This document shows positions 34,880 through 43,780 of a stretch of DNA of 64,000 nt, piece by piece. Below the pieces are notes generated by a model. It was not told where the DNA came from, searched no databases, and saw only the letters and a program-made list of their open reading frames with translations. Location: positions 62,001 through 126,000 of the forward strand of contig DATMYA010000079.1 of the NCBI GenBank assembly GCA_035561135.1, read 5' to 3'. This stretch comes from Clostridia bacterium (lineage in GTDB: Bacteria > Acidobacteriota > Terriglobia > Terriglobales > Acidobacteriaceae). The stretch's first letter is position 1. Each line of letters opens with the position of its first letter. The position numbers were made by a program, and so were the translations under genes.

Positions 34880-36376
34880 ATGGAGTCAACGATCAATTTC
34901 GTTGCGGTCGATCTCGGTGCATCAAGCGGCAGACTTGTAGTTGGGCGATGGAATGGCACATCTTTTGTTCTAGAGGAACTGCACCGGTTCGCCAATGCAG
35001 GCGTCAAAACGCGCGGCAATCTCCATTGGGATGTGTTGCGTCTGTGGTCCGAAATCAAATTGGGCCTAGCCAAGTACGCTGCGAAATACGAGACTCGTTC
35101 GGCCGGGATCAGCGTGGATACCTGGGGCGTGGACTTTGCGCTCCTGGATCATGCAGGGCGCTTGCTCGATAATCCTCATCATTATCGCGACCCGAGGACG
35201 GAAGGAATGCCCGGGCGGGCATTTACTCGAGTCCCGCGCGCAGAGGTCTTCCGCCAGACCGGAATACAGTCACTCCAGATAAACACCGTATTCCAGTTGC
35301 TCAGCATGGCGCTTTCCGAAGACGCGCGCCTGGCTGCTGCTAATCACTTATTGATGATGCCAGACCTTTTCCATTACTGGCTGTCGGGCGAGAAAGCGAA
35401 CGAGTACACGATCTCGTCAACGACCCAGATGTTGGACTGCCGGCGACGCGACTGGGCGCGCGGCATGATCGCTGACCTGGACATTCCATCGCATTTTCTG
35501 GGGCCGATCGTCACCCCCGGCACAACCTTGGAGCGAGTCTGTCCGGACGTTCTACGTGAGTGTGGCTTCAACAGTCCGTTTCCCGTGATTGCCGGCGCGA
35601 GCCACGATACGGCCAGCGCCGTGGCCGCTGTCCCATTTCTGAGTGAGGACAGCGCATTCATCAGTAGCGGCACATGGAGCCTGATGGGCGTTGAGGTGAA
35701 ACAACCCATCACATCCGAACATGCCCTGTCCCTGGACTTCACCAACGAGGGGGGAGTTGGGGGGACGATTCGCCTTCTCAAGAACATCACAGGGTTGTGG
35801 CTGCTGCAGGAATGCCTGCAGCAGTGGCAGCGAGAAGGCCGCGAATACGCCTGGGAGCAAGTCCTGGCAATCGCCAGAAAGGCCAGACCGCTGCGCAGCA
35901 TTGTCGATCCGGACTCCGGCGACTTTCTCTCTCCCGAGGACATGCCGAAGGCAATCCGAAATTATTGTTCCAGGACCGATCAGCCGATTCCCCAAAACGA
36001 CGGAGAACTTGCCCGCTGTTGCATGGAGAGTCTCGCTCTCAAGTATCGATCGGTTCTCCAGGCGCTCAATTCACTTACCGGACGCAAACTGGAAGCCATT
36101 CGCATTGTTGGCGGGGGCAGTCGCAACGAACTGCTTTGCCAATTCACGGCTGACGCCTGCGAGCTCCCTGTGTATGCGGGTCCGGTCGAGGCCTCCTCGC
36201 TGGGCAACGTCATGATGCAAGCGGTCGCAACAGGGCATCTGGACAGCGTTGCGACAGGGCGAGAGCGGATCGCCGCTTCCTGTGAGCTTGTGACTTATGA
36301 ACCAGGCTGCTCGGGAGATTGGAACGAGGCGTACACGAGATTTGAAAGTCTTGGAAAGCTTCGAGAATTTATTTAA
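34880..36376 (+). CDS. rhaB: Rhamnulokinase
   Basis: 498-residue FGGY-family kinase that phosphorylates L-rhamnulose (or L-fuculose) at O1. N-terminal phosphate loop FVAVDLGASSGRLVVG; SAGISVDTWGVDFALLD and HHYRDPRTEGMP are specific for RhaB; second ATP-site motif IVGGGSRNELLCQFTADA near 410. The ATG at 34880 has CAGGGA upstream and matches other RhaB starts; an in-frame ATG 33 bp earlier is less likely. First gene of a rightward operon with isomerase, transporter and mutarotase. It supplies the aldolase substrate of the microcompartment. Confidence 0.93.
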   Translation: MESTINFVAVDLGASSGRLVVGRWNGTSFVLEELHRFANAGVKTRGNLHWDVLRLWSEIKLGLAKYAAKYETRSAGISVDTWGVDFALLDHAGRLLDNPHHYRDPRTEGMPGRAFTRVPRAEVFRQTGIQSLQINTVFQLLSMALSEDARLAAANHLLMMPDLFHYWLSGEKANEYTISSTTQMLDCRRRDWARGMIADLDIPSHFLGPIVTPGTTLERVCPDVLRECGFNSPFPVIAGASHDTASAVAAVPFLSEDSAFISSGTWSLMGVEVKQPITSEHALSLDFTNEGGVGGTIRLLKNITGLWLLQECLQQWQREGREYAWEQVLAIARKARPLRSIVDPDSGDFLSPEDMPKAIRNYCSRTDQPIPQNDGELARCCMESLALKYRSVLQALNSLTGRKLEAIRIVGGGSRNELLCQFTADACELPVYAGPVEASSLGNVMMQAVATGHLDSVATGRERIAASCELVTYEPGCSGDWNEAYTRFESLGKLREFI

Positions 36377-36442
36377 GGAAGTCAGTTGAAGAGATGTTTG
36401 TCCGCTGAGCTAGTTCGGTCAGCAGGTGAGGAGAGTCAATCA

Positions 36443-38086
36443 ATGTCGCCCTATTCCGTTCCTGAATTCACGCTTCCGAAGCCAGCCGCCGCCGGGGAAA
36501 TACTCCTTATTGCCAGTGGCGATCTGCGGGAGTCAGCCAACACAGTTTGCTGGCCTGCACAGGCCGAAGCTGAGAGAAAAATTGTGGCTGCATTTGCAGC
36601 CGAGGGGGTCACGGTGCGTCGGGCCCATCCATACCGAGAGGACCTGGGCCACGGTTTCATCCGAAACCAGCGGATGGGTATGGACGTGTTCATGAACATC
36701 GATCCGAATGCCCCGCTGATCGTAGCCGAGTCAGTGTGGCAGTACAGCGGAAACATTCTGGCCGGGTTGCGAAGTCATAAAGGGCCGATTCTGACGATTG
36801 CAAACTGGTCGGGCCAATGGCCTGGGCTGGTGGGCATGTTGAATCTGAATGGCTGCTTGTACAAGGCGGGCGTGAAGTTCAGCACCATCTGGAGCAAGGA
36901 CTTTGACGATGACTTCTTCAAAAAAGGCATTCGTCAGTGGTTGAAGGAAGGCTGCATCACGCACGACGTCAGCCATGTCCGCAAGCTCGATCCCTCTACC
37001 CTGCCGGCGACTGAACGCGAACTCGGAAAGCGTCTTGCGGAGTTCCTTCGCTTCCGCAAAGCGATCATGGGTATCTTCGATGAGGGCTGTATGGGAATGT
37101 ACAACGCCATCATTGAAGATGAACTGCTGAATCCCCTGGGCGTTTACAAAGAACGCTTGAACCAGTCCGCACTCTTCGCCGCTATGCGCGACGTCCCCGA
37201 CGAAGAAGCAACGGCTGTTCGCAAATGGCTGGACAAGCGCGGCATGAAGTTCGTTACCGGTCCGAATCCCGAAACCGACCTGACTGACGCACAGTTGCAC
37301 GAACAATTCAAAATGTACATTGCAGCGATGCGCATCGCCGATGAATTCGGATGCGACACAATCGGCATTCAATATCAGCAGGGTTTGAAGGACCTGGTGC
37401 CGGCCTCCGACCTTGTCGAAGGGTTACTGAACAACGTCGAAAGACCTCCGGTTAAGGCAAGCGGCAATGGGCGCGAACTCTACCCCGGACAACCGTTGCC
37501 GCATTACAACGAAGTGGACGAGTGCGCGGGTCTCGATGCGCTGGTCACGAATCGCGTATGGACAGCCATGGGACTTGACCCTGCAACCACTCTTCACGAT
37601 GTGCGTTGGGGCGAACAGTATCACGGCGGCGGCATCGATGAATTCGTTTGGGTATTCCTGATTTCCGGTGCGGTGCCAGCTTCGCATTTGAAAGGCGGAT
37701 ACGAAGGCGCATCCAGCGAACGCCAGGCATCAATGTACTTCCGTCTCGGCGGCGGGACACTTAAGGGAATCAGCAAGCCCGGCGCCGTCGTCTGGAGCCG
37801 CGTGTTCGTTGAAGATGGCAAGCTCCACGCCGATATTGGACGCGCAACTGCCGTAGATCTACCCCTCGAGGAGACGCAACGGCGTTGGGACGCGACCACA
37901 TCTCAGTGGCCGATCATGCACGCCGTCTTGCACGGCGTCACGCGTGACCAGTTCATGGCACGCCATCGCGCCAACCACATCAACGTTGCCTACGCGCCGT
38001 CGGACGAAATTGCCGACAAGGCGCTCGCAGCAAAGGCCGCGATGATGGCTGAGTTGGGCATCGACGTAAACATTTGCGGCAAATAG
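36443..38086 (+). CDS. L-fucose/L-arabinose-isomerase-family protein
   Basis: 547 residues. Ketol-isomerase of the FucI/AraA fold: N-terminal Rossmann-like domains (GEILLIASGDLRES, IVAESVWQYSGN, ILTIANWSGQWPG) and a C-terminal Fucose_iso_C-type domain ending RHRANHINVAYA, with the conserved His. It is somewhat shorter than E. coli FucI (591). No RhaA-type rhamnose isomerase is seen in the window, so this enzyme may isomerise L-rhamnose, L-fucose or both (inference). The ATG at 36443 has AGGAGA 10 bp upstream; an earlier start at 36386 is possible. Confidence 0.82.
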   Translation: MSPYSVPEFTLPKPAAAGEILLIASGDLRESANTVCWPAQAEAERKIVAAFAAEGVTVRRAHPYREDLGHGFIRNQRMGMDVFMNIDPNAPLIVAESVWQYSGNILAGLRSHKGPILTIANWSGQWPGLVGMLNLNGCLYKAGVKFSTIWSKDFDDDFFKKGIRQWLKEGCITHDVSHVRKLDPSTLPATERELGKRLAEFLRFRKAIMGIFDEGCMGMYNAIIEDELLNPLGVYKERLNQSALFAAMRDVPDEEATAVRKWLDKRGMKFVTGPNPETDLTDAQLHEQFKMYIAAMRIADEFGCDTIGIQYQQGLKDLVPASDLVEGLLNNVERPPVKASGNGRELYPGQPLPHYNEVDECAGLDALVTNRVWTAMGLDPATTLHDVRWGEQYHGGGIDEFVWVFLISGAVPASHLKGGYEGASSERQASMYFRLGGGTLKGISKPGAVVWSRVFVEDGKLHADIGRATAVDLPLEETQRRWDATTSQWPIMHAVLHGVTRDQFMARHRANHINVAYAPSDEIADKALAAKAAMMAELGIDVNICGK

Positions 38087-38194
38087 CTCTAAGCTACGCT
38101 CGGGGGGAACAAAGGCGTTATGCAATACGTTCCCCCGGCGGAGCGGTTCCACCTGAATTCATCCAATCGAATCTGGTCCTGAACGGAAGCGCAC

Positions 38195-39532
38195 ATGAGC
38201 CTCGGTGTAGATGTGAATGCAGGCTTCGAAGCCGTACCCGGCAGCAAGACGCGAAGTTCCCACAAACTGTTTTCCCGCGAGAATGCACTGGCCTTCTTCC
38301 TCGTCACAGGGTTGTTTTTCCTGTGGGGCATTCCCAACAACCTCAACGACGTACTCATCCGGCAGTTCATGAAATCGTTCGAAATCACCCGGTTCAAGGC
38401 GGGCCTGGTGCAATCGGCTTTTTACACTGGATATTTCCTGTTCTCGATGCCGGCCGCTCTCGTCATGCGAAGGTTCGGCTATAAGACAGGGCTCGTGACC
38501 GGCCTTCTCCTCTACGTCGCTGGCACTTTCCTGTTCTGGCCCGCCGCAGTTATCGCGAACTACTACCTCTTCCTCCTTGCGCTATTTGTGATCGCCAGTG
38601 GCCTGGGCTTTTTGGAGACTGGCGCTAACCCGTTCATCGCGCAACTAGGTGACCCTGAGAGCTCGGAAAGAAGGCTCAATTTTTCGCAGGCATTCAATCC
38701 ACTGGGCTCGATTGCCGGAGTGCTGATCGGTACGGCATTCATATTCTCTGGGGTTGAACACAGCAGCCAGGACATTGCGGCCCTTAAGCTTGCTGGGACC
38801 TACGAGACCTACATGCGGCAGGAAACGATGCGCGTAATCATGCCATACCTGGTACTGGGCATCGTGGTGCTCTTCTGGACATTTTTGATTATCAGGACAA
38901 AGCTCCCGGAACATGCCGTTGAAGCACCGTCCACACATGAGGCTCGTAAAGGCAAGTTCGCTGACGTGTTCAAGTATCCCCACTTCACCAAGGCTGTCTT
39001 TACGCAGTTCTGCTACGTGGGAGCGCAGGTTGGCACCTGGAGCTACTTCATTCAATACGTTCAGGACTACACGCATCAACCGGAGAAGGTTGCCGGATAT
39101 TTCCTGACGGGTACGCTAGCGGCATTCGCATTAGGCCGGTTTGCTTCCACATATCTGATGAATTTCATCGCGCCACGAATATTGATGGGTGTGTTTGGAA
39201 TTATCAACATTGTGCTGGTGGGTATCGGCATTTTGCTCCCCGGATGGGTAGGGCTCTGGTCGATTTTCTTGACCAGCTTCTTCATGTCCCTGATGTTCCC
39301 GACGATTTTCGCGCTTGGCCTCAAGGACCTTGGGCCTAATACGAAGCTCGGCGGCTCCATGATCGTGATGGCGATCATTGGAGGAGCGGTGTTCACGCCG
39401 GTGATGGGCCTGGTATTCGAAGCGAGCAAGAGCATGGCGGTAGCGATGTGCGTTCCACTGGCCTGCTATGTCGTCGTTACTTATTACGCTTTCATCGGCG
39501 CGAAGGTGCGTGTGCCTGTGCAGCCCGCCTAG
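38195..39532 (+). CDS. MFS sugar:proton symporter, FucP-like
   Basis: 445 residues with 12 predicted membrane helices. FFLWGIPNNLNDVLIRQFMKSF in the first helices is close to the FucP signature (FFLWGFSNNLNDIL), and the loop motif RFGYKTGL between TM2 and TM3 is conserved. Imports a deoxyhexose across the inner membrane with protons. Follows the isomerase by 108 bp on the same strand and is followed by the mutarotase gene. Confidence 0.9.
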   Translation: MSLGVDVNAGFEAVPGSKTRSSHKLFSRENALAFFLVTGLFFLWGIPNNLNDVLIRQFMKSFEITRFKAGLVQSAFYTGYFLFSMPAALVMRRFGYKTGLVTGLLLYVAGTFLFWPAAVIANYYLFLLALFVIASGLGFLETGANPFIAQLGDPESSERRLNFSQAFNPLGSIAGVLIGTAFIFSGVEHSSQDIAALKLAGTYETYMRQETMRVIMPYLVLGIVVLFWTFLIIRTKLPEHAVEAPSTHEARKGKFADVFKYPHFTKAVFTQFCYVGAQVGTWSYFIQYVQDYTHQPEKVAGYFLTGTLAAFALGRFASTYLMNFIAPRILMGVFGIINIVLVGIGILLPGWVGLWSIFLTSFFMSLMFPTIFALGLKDLGPNTKLGGSMIVMAIIGGAVFTPVMGLVFEASKSMAVAMCVPLACYVVVTYYAFIGAKVRVPVQPA

Positions 39533-39583
39533 GAACGGGTTCAGGCGTCGCACCAACGGTATTCATATCTATGGAGGTTGAAA

Positions 39584-40087
39584 TTGCAGTCACGTTCGGT
39601 CACCCACGCACCTCAAGCACCTGGGTGGAAACAAACTCTTGAGGACCGTTTACCTCTTTACGGGCATCGGAACTGGATCGTCATTGCAGATTCTGCATAC
39701 CCGGAGCAGGCGCGGGCAGGAATAGAAACAATAACGTCGCATGCCGGTCAGATTGAAGTTGTGGAGGGAGTTCTGGCCGCGCTCGCATCATCGAAGCACG
39801 TTAAGCCGATCGTCTACACCGATCACGAACTTGCGTTCGTTAACGAAGAGGATGCGCCGGGCATCGGCGCCTATCGTGATCGCCTGTCGGAAGTCCTGGG
39901 CAGAAGTGAGGTCAAAGTTCTTGCACACGAGCAGATCATTCAGAAACTTGATGAAGCCGCCAAGAGCTTTCGCGTTCTGATCATCAAGACAGATATGACC
40001 ATTCCCTATACGTCTGTGTTCCTGGAGCTCGATTGCGCCTACTGGGGCGGGGACGCAGAGGCGGCACTGCGCAAAGCAATGCGTTAG
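39584..40087 (+). CDS. RbsD/FucU-like sugar mutarotase
   Basis: 167 residues. LPLYGHRNWIVIADSAYP and, near the end, LIIKTDMTIPYTSVFLELDC correspond to the GHxDxIVIADA and RTGEaTPYaN motifs of RbsD/FucU ring-opening mutarotases, though diverged (family about 140). The start is TTG at 39584 with GGAGG 7 bp upstream; the TTG at 39578 is too close to that site, and the ATG at 39571 is in another frame. It would interconvert anomers of the imported deoxyhexose before isomerisation. Confidence 0.7.
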   Translation: MQSRSVTHAPQAPGWKQTLEDRLPLYGHRNWIVIADSAYPEQARAGIETITSHAGQIEVVEGVLAALASSKHVKPIVYTDHELAFVNEEDAPGIGAYRDRLSEVLGRSEVKVLAHEQIIQKLDEAAKSFRVLIIKTDMTIPYTSVFLELDCAYWGGDAEAALRKAMR

Positions 40088-40125
40088 GAGTGGCTTCTCC
40101 TGACCGGCTCCCTCCCCCCAAAGAC

Positions 40126-40164
40126 AGCTACCGCTTACCAATCAGCAATTGGTAAGCGGTAGCT
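40126..40164. terminator. Bidirectional terminator
   Basis: Perfect 17-bp stem agctaccgcttaccaat / attggtaagcggtagct with a 5-nt loop between the convergent mutarotase and alginate-lyase-family genes. Confidence 0.88.
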
Positions 40165-40201
40165 GTTGTCATTCTGTCCGGAAAGACGGCTTGCCCGATG
40201 C

Positions 40202-41431
40202 CTAGACCTGCGCCCGGTAACCTGGCTTGAACCACAGTACAGGTTGGCGGACCGGGTAGTTGCGCACGATTTCTTCGAGCGTGGGATCGGGATTCAGAGT
40301 GCGCCAAAGTTCAACGTACTCCGGCCGGGCCAGCGCGATCCCGCCGAACAGCAGGCTCGAGTGCCGCACCGGCCAGTCATCCCAATACATGACGTCGTGC
40401 GCAAAGGGCCACGCGTTCTTGTTTTTCAGGTAGGGGAACATGAACGCCATTGCCTTCTTCATTCCCCTGCCATCCGGCAGATCGAAGCTCCACAGGTTGT
40501 CGTCAGGCCGGCTGAGTATCTGGCACACGCTTGCCATTGCATCCAGGTTGAAAAGACAATAACCGTACGGTTTCGTGCGCCTCAATTCCTGCGGGAAGCT
40601 TCCATCAGCGGCAATCTGGTTTGGCACAATAACGGTCTTGAAGCGATTCCGGCAGTATCCGATAAGCTCATCGTTGCCAGTCAATCGCGCAAACTCGGCA
40701 ACCTGCATGAGCCAGCAGGTACCGTGGTTGTTCTTCGCGTCCCGTTCTTCCTGACCATTGCGAGAAGACGTCATCCACTTCAGATACTCGGCAAACCACT
40801 CCTTCACGCCGTCGAGCTCAGTTTTTGCAAGCGACCGCGAACCGGCAAGAACCGCGATTGCGCGCGCTACTTCGACCAGATGCAGCGTGTCGATGATGCC
40901 AATTCCTCGTCCTGTCGTCCTCCCATGAATAGCTTGGGCGTACTTTAAATTCGGGTTCATGGATGTTGCTGACGCGAGAAACCAGGCACGCAGGTGGCGC
41001 ACTGCATGAGCCGAATACCGTTCGTCCTTAGTCAGCAACCATGCGGCCGTCAACGCCGGGACGCGGACGCTCAACTGCATTAGGGCGTGGCGATGAGCAA
41101 CAAAATTGTCCGGGTTTGTCATGCCGTCACGCTGGATGTATGGGCCGCCGGGATTCTCCGGATCGGGCCACCAATAGTCGCCTTCGGAAAAGTAGTCGTG
41201 CTTTCCCCCGGCACTTCGAGGACTGCTGTAGGCGGTGATAGTGATCGGGGGCTCAGTCAAGTAGCGGGTTGCTGCCTTCAGTACCCTGCCACGATCGATC
41301 TCGCTGATGTCGAGAACACCCTCTCCTTGCTTGACCCCAAATTTCGCGAAAGCCGACTCGGTGCTCAGGGAGATGGCGACAGCGGTTGCTGCGGCGCAGA
41401 ATTCTCTGCGCGAAATGAGGCTCTTTGTCAT
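40202..41431 (-). CDS. Alginate-lyase-family protein (copy 1), Tat-type signal
   Basis: 409 residues. N-terminus SRREFCAAATAVAISL is a twin-arginine-like export signal. The Alginate_lyase (PF05426) alpha/alpha-toroid fold shows DYWWPDPENPGGPYIQRDG near 85, MNPNLKYAQAIHGRTTGRGIGIIDT near 158 written as MNPNLKYAQ and GRTTGRGIGIIDT, and the catalytic-region AKNNHGTCW near 237. Homologous to 46341-47579. In this pectin context the substrate is probably not alginate but an acidic plant oligosaccharide (inference). Confidence 0.85.
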   Translation of the reverse strand: MTKSLISRREFCAAATAVAISLSTESAFAKFGVKQGEGVLDISEIDRGRVLKAATRYLTEPPITITAYSSPRSAGGKHDYFSEGDYWWPDPENPGGPYIQRDGMTNPDNFVAHRHALMQLSVRVPALTAAWLLTKDERYSAHAVRHLRAWFLASATSMNPNLKYAQAIHGRTTGRGIGIIDTLHLVEVARAIAVLAGSRSLAKTELDGVKEWFAEYLKWMTSSRNGQEERDAKNNHGTCWLMQVAEFARLTGNDELIGYCRNRFKTVIVPNQIAADGSFPQELRRTKPYGYCLFNLDAMASVCQILSRPDDNLWSFDLPDGRGMKKAMAFMFPYLKNKNAWPFAHDVMYWDDWPVRHSSLLFGGIALARPEYVELWRTLNPDPTLEEIVRNYPVRQPVLWFKPGYRAQV

Positions 41432-41804
41432 AAGTGTGCTCTACCGTCCTAACCAGCTGACTCAGCGCGCCACTGCTTGAACTCCAAGCATATTTTTACG
41501 TTCGTGCGCTGGCAGTAATTTCGGCCACTGCCTTGCTCTCCAAAGAAGTATTGGCCGTTTCGCTCGGATAGACTACTCCCGGTTTTTACGATTTCCCAGA
41601 CAAAACTTTAGCGGTACAATTGCGGGAATTTTGTGGGACATGATTGGTTATTGGCTGAGGTCCCACAGCGGAAGCGCACTCGCTTTCCGTAGCGACAGCT
41701 CGGCTAATGCCCGAAAGCATACCTGGATCGCAGCAGTTTGAGCTGTTGTTCGCATTACTAGTTTGCAAATGAAAAAGATGTAACTCAACCAGCGCGAGGA
41801 CATA
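41432..41804. other. Divergent intergenic region, no gene seen
   Basis: 373 bp between the leftward alginate-lyase-family gene and the rightward GH97 gene. Its only distinctive element is the operator-like site at 41606-41620; short frames present lack ribosome-binding sites. Confidence 0.55.
41606..41620. promoter_or_regulatory. Candidate operator shared with 20080-20101
   Basis: ctttagcggtacaat shares the 11-mer ttagcggtaca with the GH27/GH79 intergenic site. It lies 185 bp upstream of GH97 and 175 bp upstream of the divergent alginate-lyase-family gene. Confidence 0.38.
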
Positions 41805-43709
41805 ATGAGCCGTTTCCGTTTCGTATTATTCTGCGCAGTTATTTGTTCGATTCTTGGTGGTACAAGTCTCGCAGCATCGGACTGGCGGTTGAAAAGTCCA
41901 AACGGAGCGCTGCAGATATCCGTTCAGAACAACAAGAACGGTAAGCTAACCTATGAAGTTCGGCGTCAGGGCAGGCCGGTAATCGCAAGCTCCGCCATGG
42001 GAATCGTGGTGGATGGAGTGGATCTGGCGGAGGGTGCCGAGATCGGCCGCGTCGAACGCTACCGGATCAATGAGACTTATCCCTGGAATGGCGCGCACTC
42101 TAAAGCCGTCAACAACTGCAATGGCGCACGGATTTCCATGCAGCCAGAGCAGGGTAAAAAGCCTTTCACGCTGGATGTGCGTGTCTTCAACGATGGCGTG
42201 GCGTTCCGTTACATCGTTGCAGGAAGCGATCGACCGCAAGTGCCCGATGAAGCGACTTCGTTCCGCATCCCGGCTGGCAGTACCGTCTGGTATCACGGGA
42301 TTCGCGGCCACTACGAAGGTGTCTACGCCAGGAAGGCAATCAGTGAATTATCCGCAGGCGAGTGGGCCGCATCGCCGCTGACGTTCGAACTTCCAAACGG
42401 TGGCGGCTACGGCTCGATCACAGAAGGCGCGCTTACCAACTACGCCGGCATGGGACTGCAGACGGACGGCCAGCTTGGGTTTGCAGCACGACTCGCCCAC
42501 GCTCAGCCCGCGTCATATCCGTTCACGCTGCGGTACGGCGAAGAAGAGGCTAAGCGTTTGTCGCAACCCGCAGCCATCGCGGGAGTCATTCAGACACCGT
42601 GGCGGGTGATCACGGCGGTGGCGGATTTGAACGCGTTAGTCAATTCCGACATTCTGGCAAACGTCTCTGAACCGCCAGGTCCGAAGTTTTTCCCCAAGGG
42701 GATCGCGACCGAATGGGTGAAACCCGGCCGTGCAGTCTGGAGATACCTCGATGGAGGAGAGAACACCATCGAGGAACTGAAGAATTTCTCGCGATTGGCC
42801 GGAGAGCTGGGATTCGAATACCACGTAGTAGAAGGCGTGTGGCGCAGGTGGACCGACGAGGAATTGCGCGACTTCGTCGAATACTCGAACAAGCACAACG
42901 TCCGGGTGATCGTGTGGGTATTCAGTAAGAACCTGCGTGATCCTGATCAGCGCCGCAGCCTGTTTTCAAAACTCCACTCAATGGGGGTTGCCGGGCTCAA
43001 AATCGATTTCTTCGATCACGAAGCCAAGGAAATGATGGACCTATACGACGCTTGCCTGCGAGACGCGGCGGAGTTCCAGCTTGTGCTCGAGTTGCACGGC
43101 TGCAATAAACCGACGGGCGAGAACCGCACGTGGCCGAACGAATTGACAAAGGAAGGCGTTTACGGGCTTGAGCACCGCAGCATGGCGTCATGGGGAGAGC
43201 ACAACGCTACTCTGCCGTTCACGCGCCTTACGGCAGGACCGGCGGACTATACGCCGATGATTTTCGGTGAGCGCCGAAAGGAGACCTCTTGGCCTCACCA
43301 GATCGCCAGTGCTGCCCTGCTGTCCTCACCTTTGACGATCATAGCCGCGAATCCGAAGAACATTCTGGAGAACCCAGCTGTCGAGTTGATCAAGGCCATT
43401 CCAAGCACCTGGGATGAAACCATCGTGCTGCCCGTTTCACGAATCGGCGAAGTGGCCGCCTTCGCCAGGCGAAAGGGCGACCGCTGGTTCATAGCTATCA
43501 TGAACGGCCCTAAGGCAAGAACGGTCAAGGTCGATCTCAGGTTCTTAGGCGGCGGCAACTATAAAGCAACGCTGGTGCGCGACAAAATGGATGACCCCTC
43601 CGCCGAAAAGATTGACTCCACAACGGTCACGCGTAAGGATTCACTCGAAATCGAGCTTCGCGCCGGGGGCGGATTCATCGGCGCCTTCTCGACAAAAGCC
43701 GGTAGCTAG
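41805..43709 (+). CDS. GH97-family alpha-glycosidase
   Basis: 634 residues, signal peptide about 1-24 (ILGGTSLAAS). N-terminal GH97 super-sandwich begins DWRLKSPNGALQISV; barrel from about 295 (ATEWVKPGRAVWRYLDGG), with Asp401 in GLKIDFFDHE at the place of the catalytic nucleophile of retaining GH97 alpha-galactosidases, rather than the Glu base of inverting SusB-type enzymes; C-terminal beta domain follows. So alpha-galactosidase activity is more likely than alpha-glucosidase (inference). GAGGA precedes the ATG. First of three rightward genes. Confidence 0.88.
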   Translation: MSRFRFVLFCAVICSILGGTSLAASDWRLKSPNGALQISVQNNKNGKLTYEVRRQGRPVIASSAMGIVVDGVDLAEGAEIGRVERYRINETYPWNGAHSKAVNNCNGARISMQPEQGKKPFTLDVRVFNDGVAFRYIVAGSDRPQVPDEATSFRIPAGSTVWYHGIRGHYEGVYARKAISELSAGEWAASPLTFELPNGGGYGSITEGALTNYAGMGLQTDGQLGFAARLAHAQPASYPFTLRYGEEEAKRLSQPAAIAGVIQTPWRVITAVADLNALVNSDILANVSEPPGPKFFPKGIATEWVKPGRAVWRYLDGGENTIEELKNFSRLAGELGFEYHVVEGVWRRWTDEELRDFVEYSNKHNVRVIVWVFSKNLRDPDQRRSLFSKLHSMGVAGLKIDFFDHEAKEMMDLYDACLRDAAEFQLVLELHGCNKPTGENRTWPNELTKEGVYGLEHRSMASWGEHNATLPFTRLTAGPADYTPMIFGERRKETSWPHQIASAALLSSPLTIIAANPKNILENPAVELIKAIPSTWDETIVLPVSRIGEVAAFARRKGDRWFIAIMNGPKARTVKVDLRFLGGGNYKATLVRDKMDDPSAEKIDSTTVTRKDSLEIELRAGGGFIGAFSTKAGS

Positions 43710-43780
43710 AGCTCTTCGTTCACACGCAATTGGGAGATGCAGAGCACAAATAACAACGGTGGGACAGAAAGGTAAACATA

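Noticed and set aside
39571..39642. ATG at 39571 as start of the mutarotase
   Set aside because: It is in another frame and soon reaches a stop; the GGAGG inside it serves as ribosome-binding site for the TTG at 39584.
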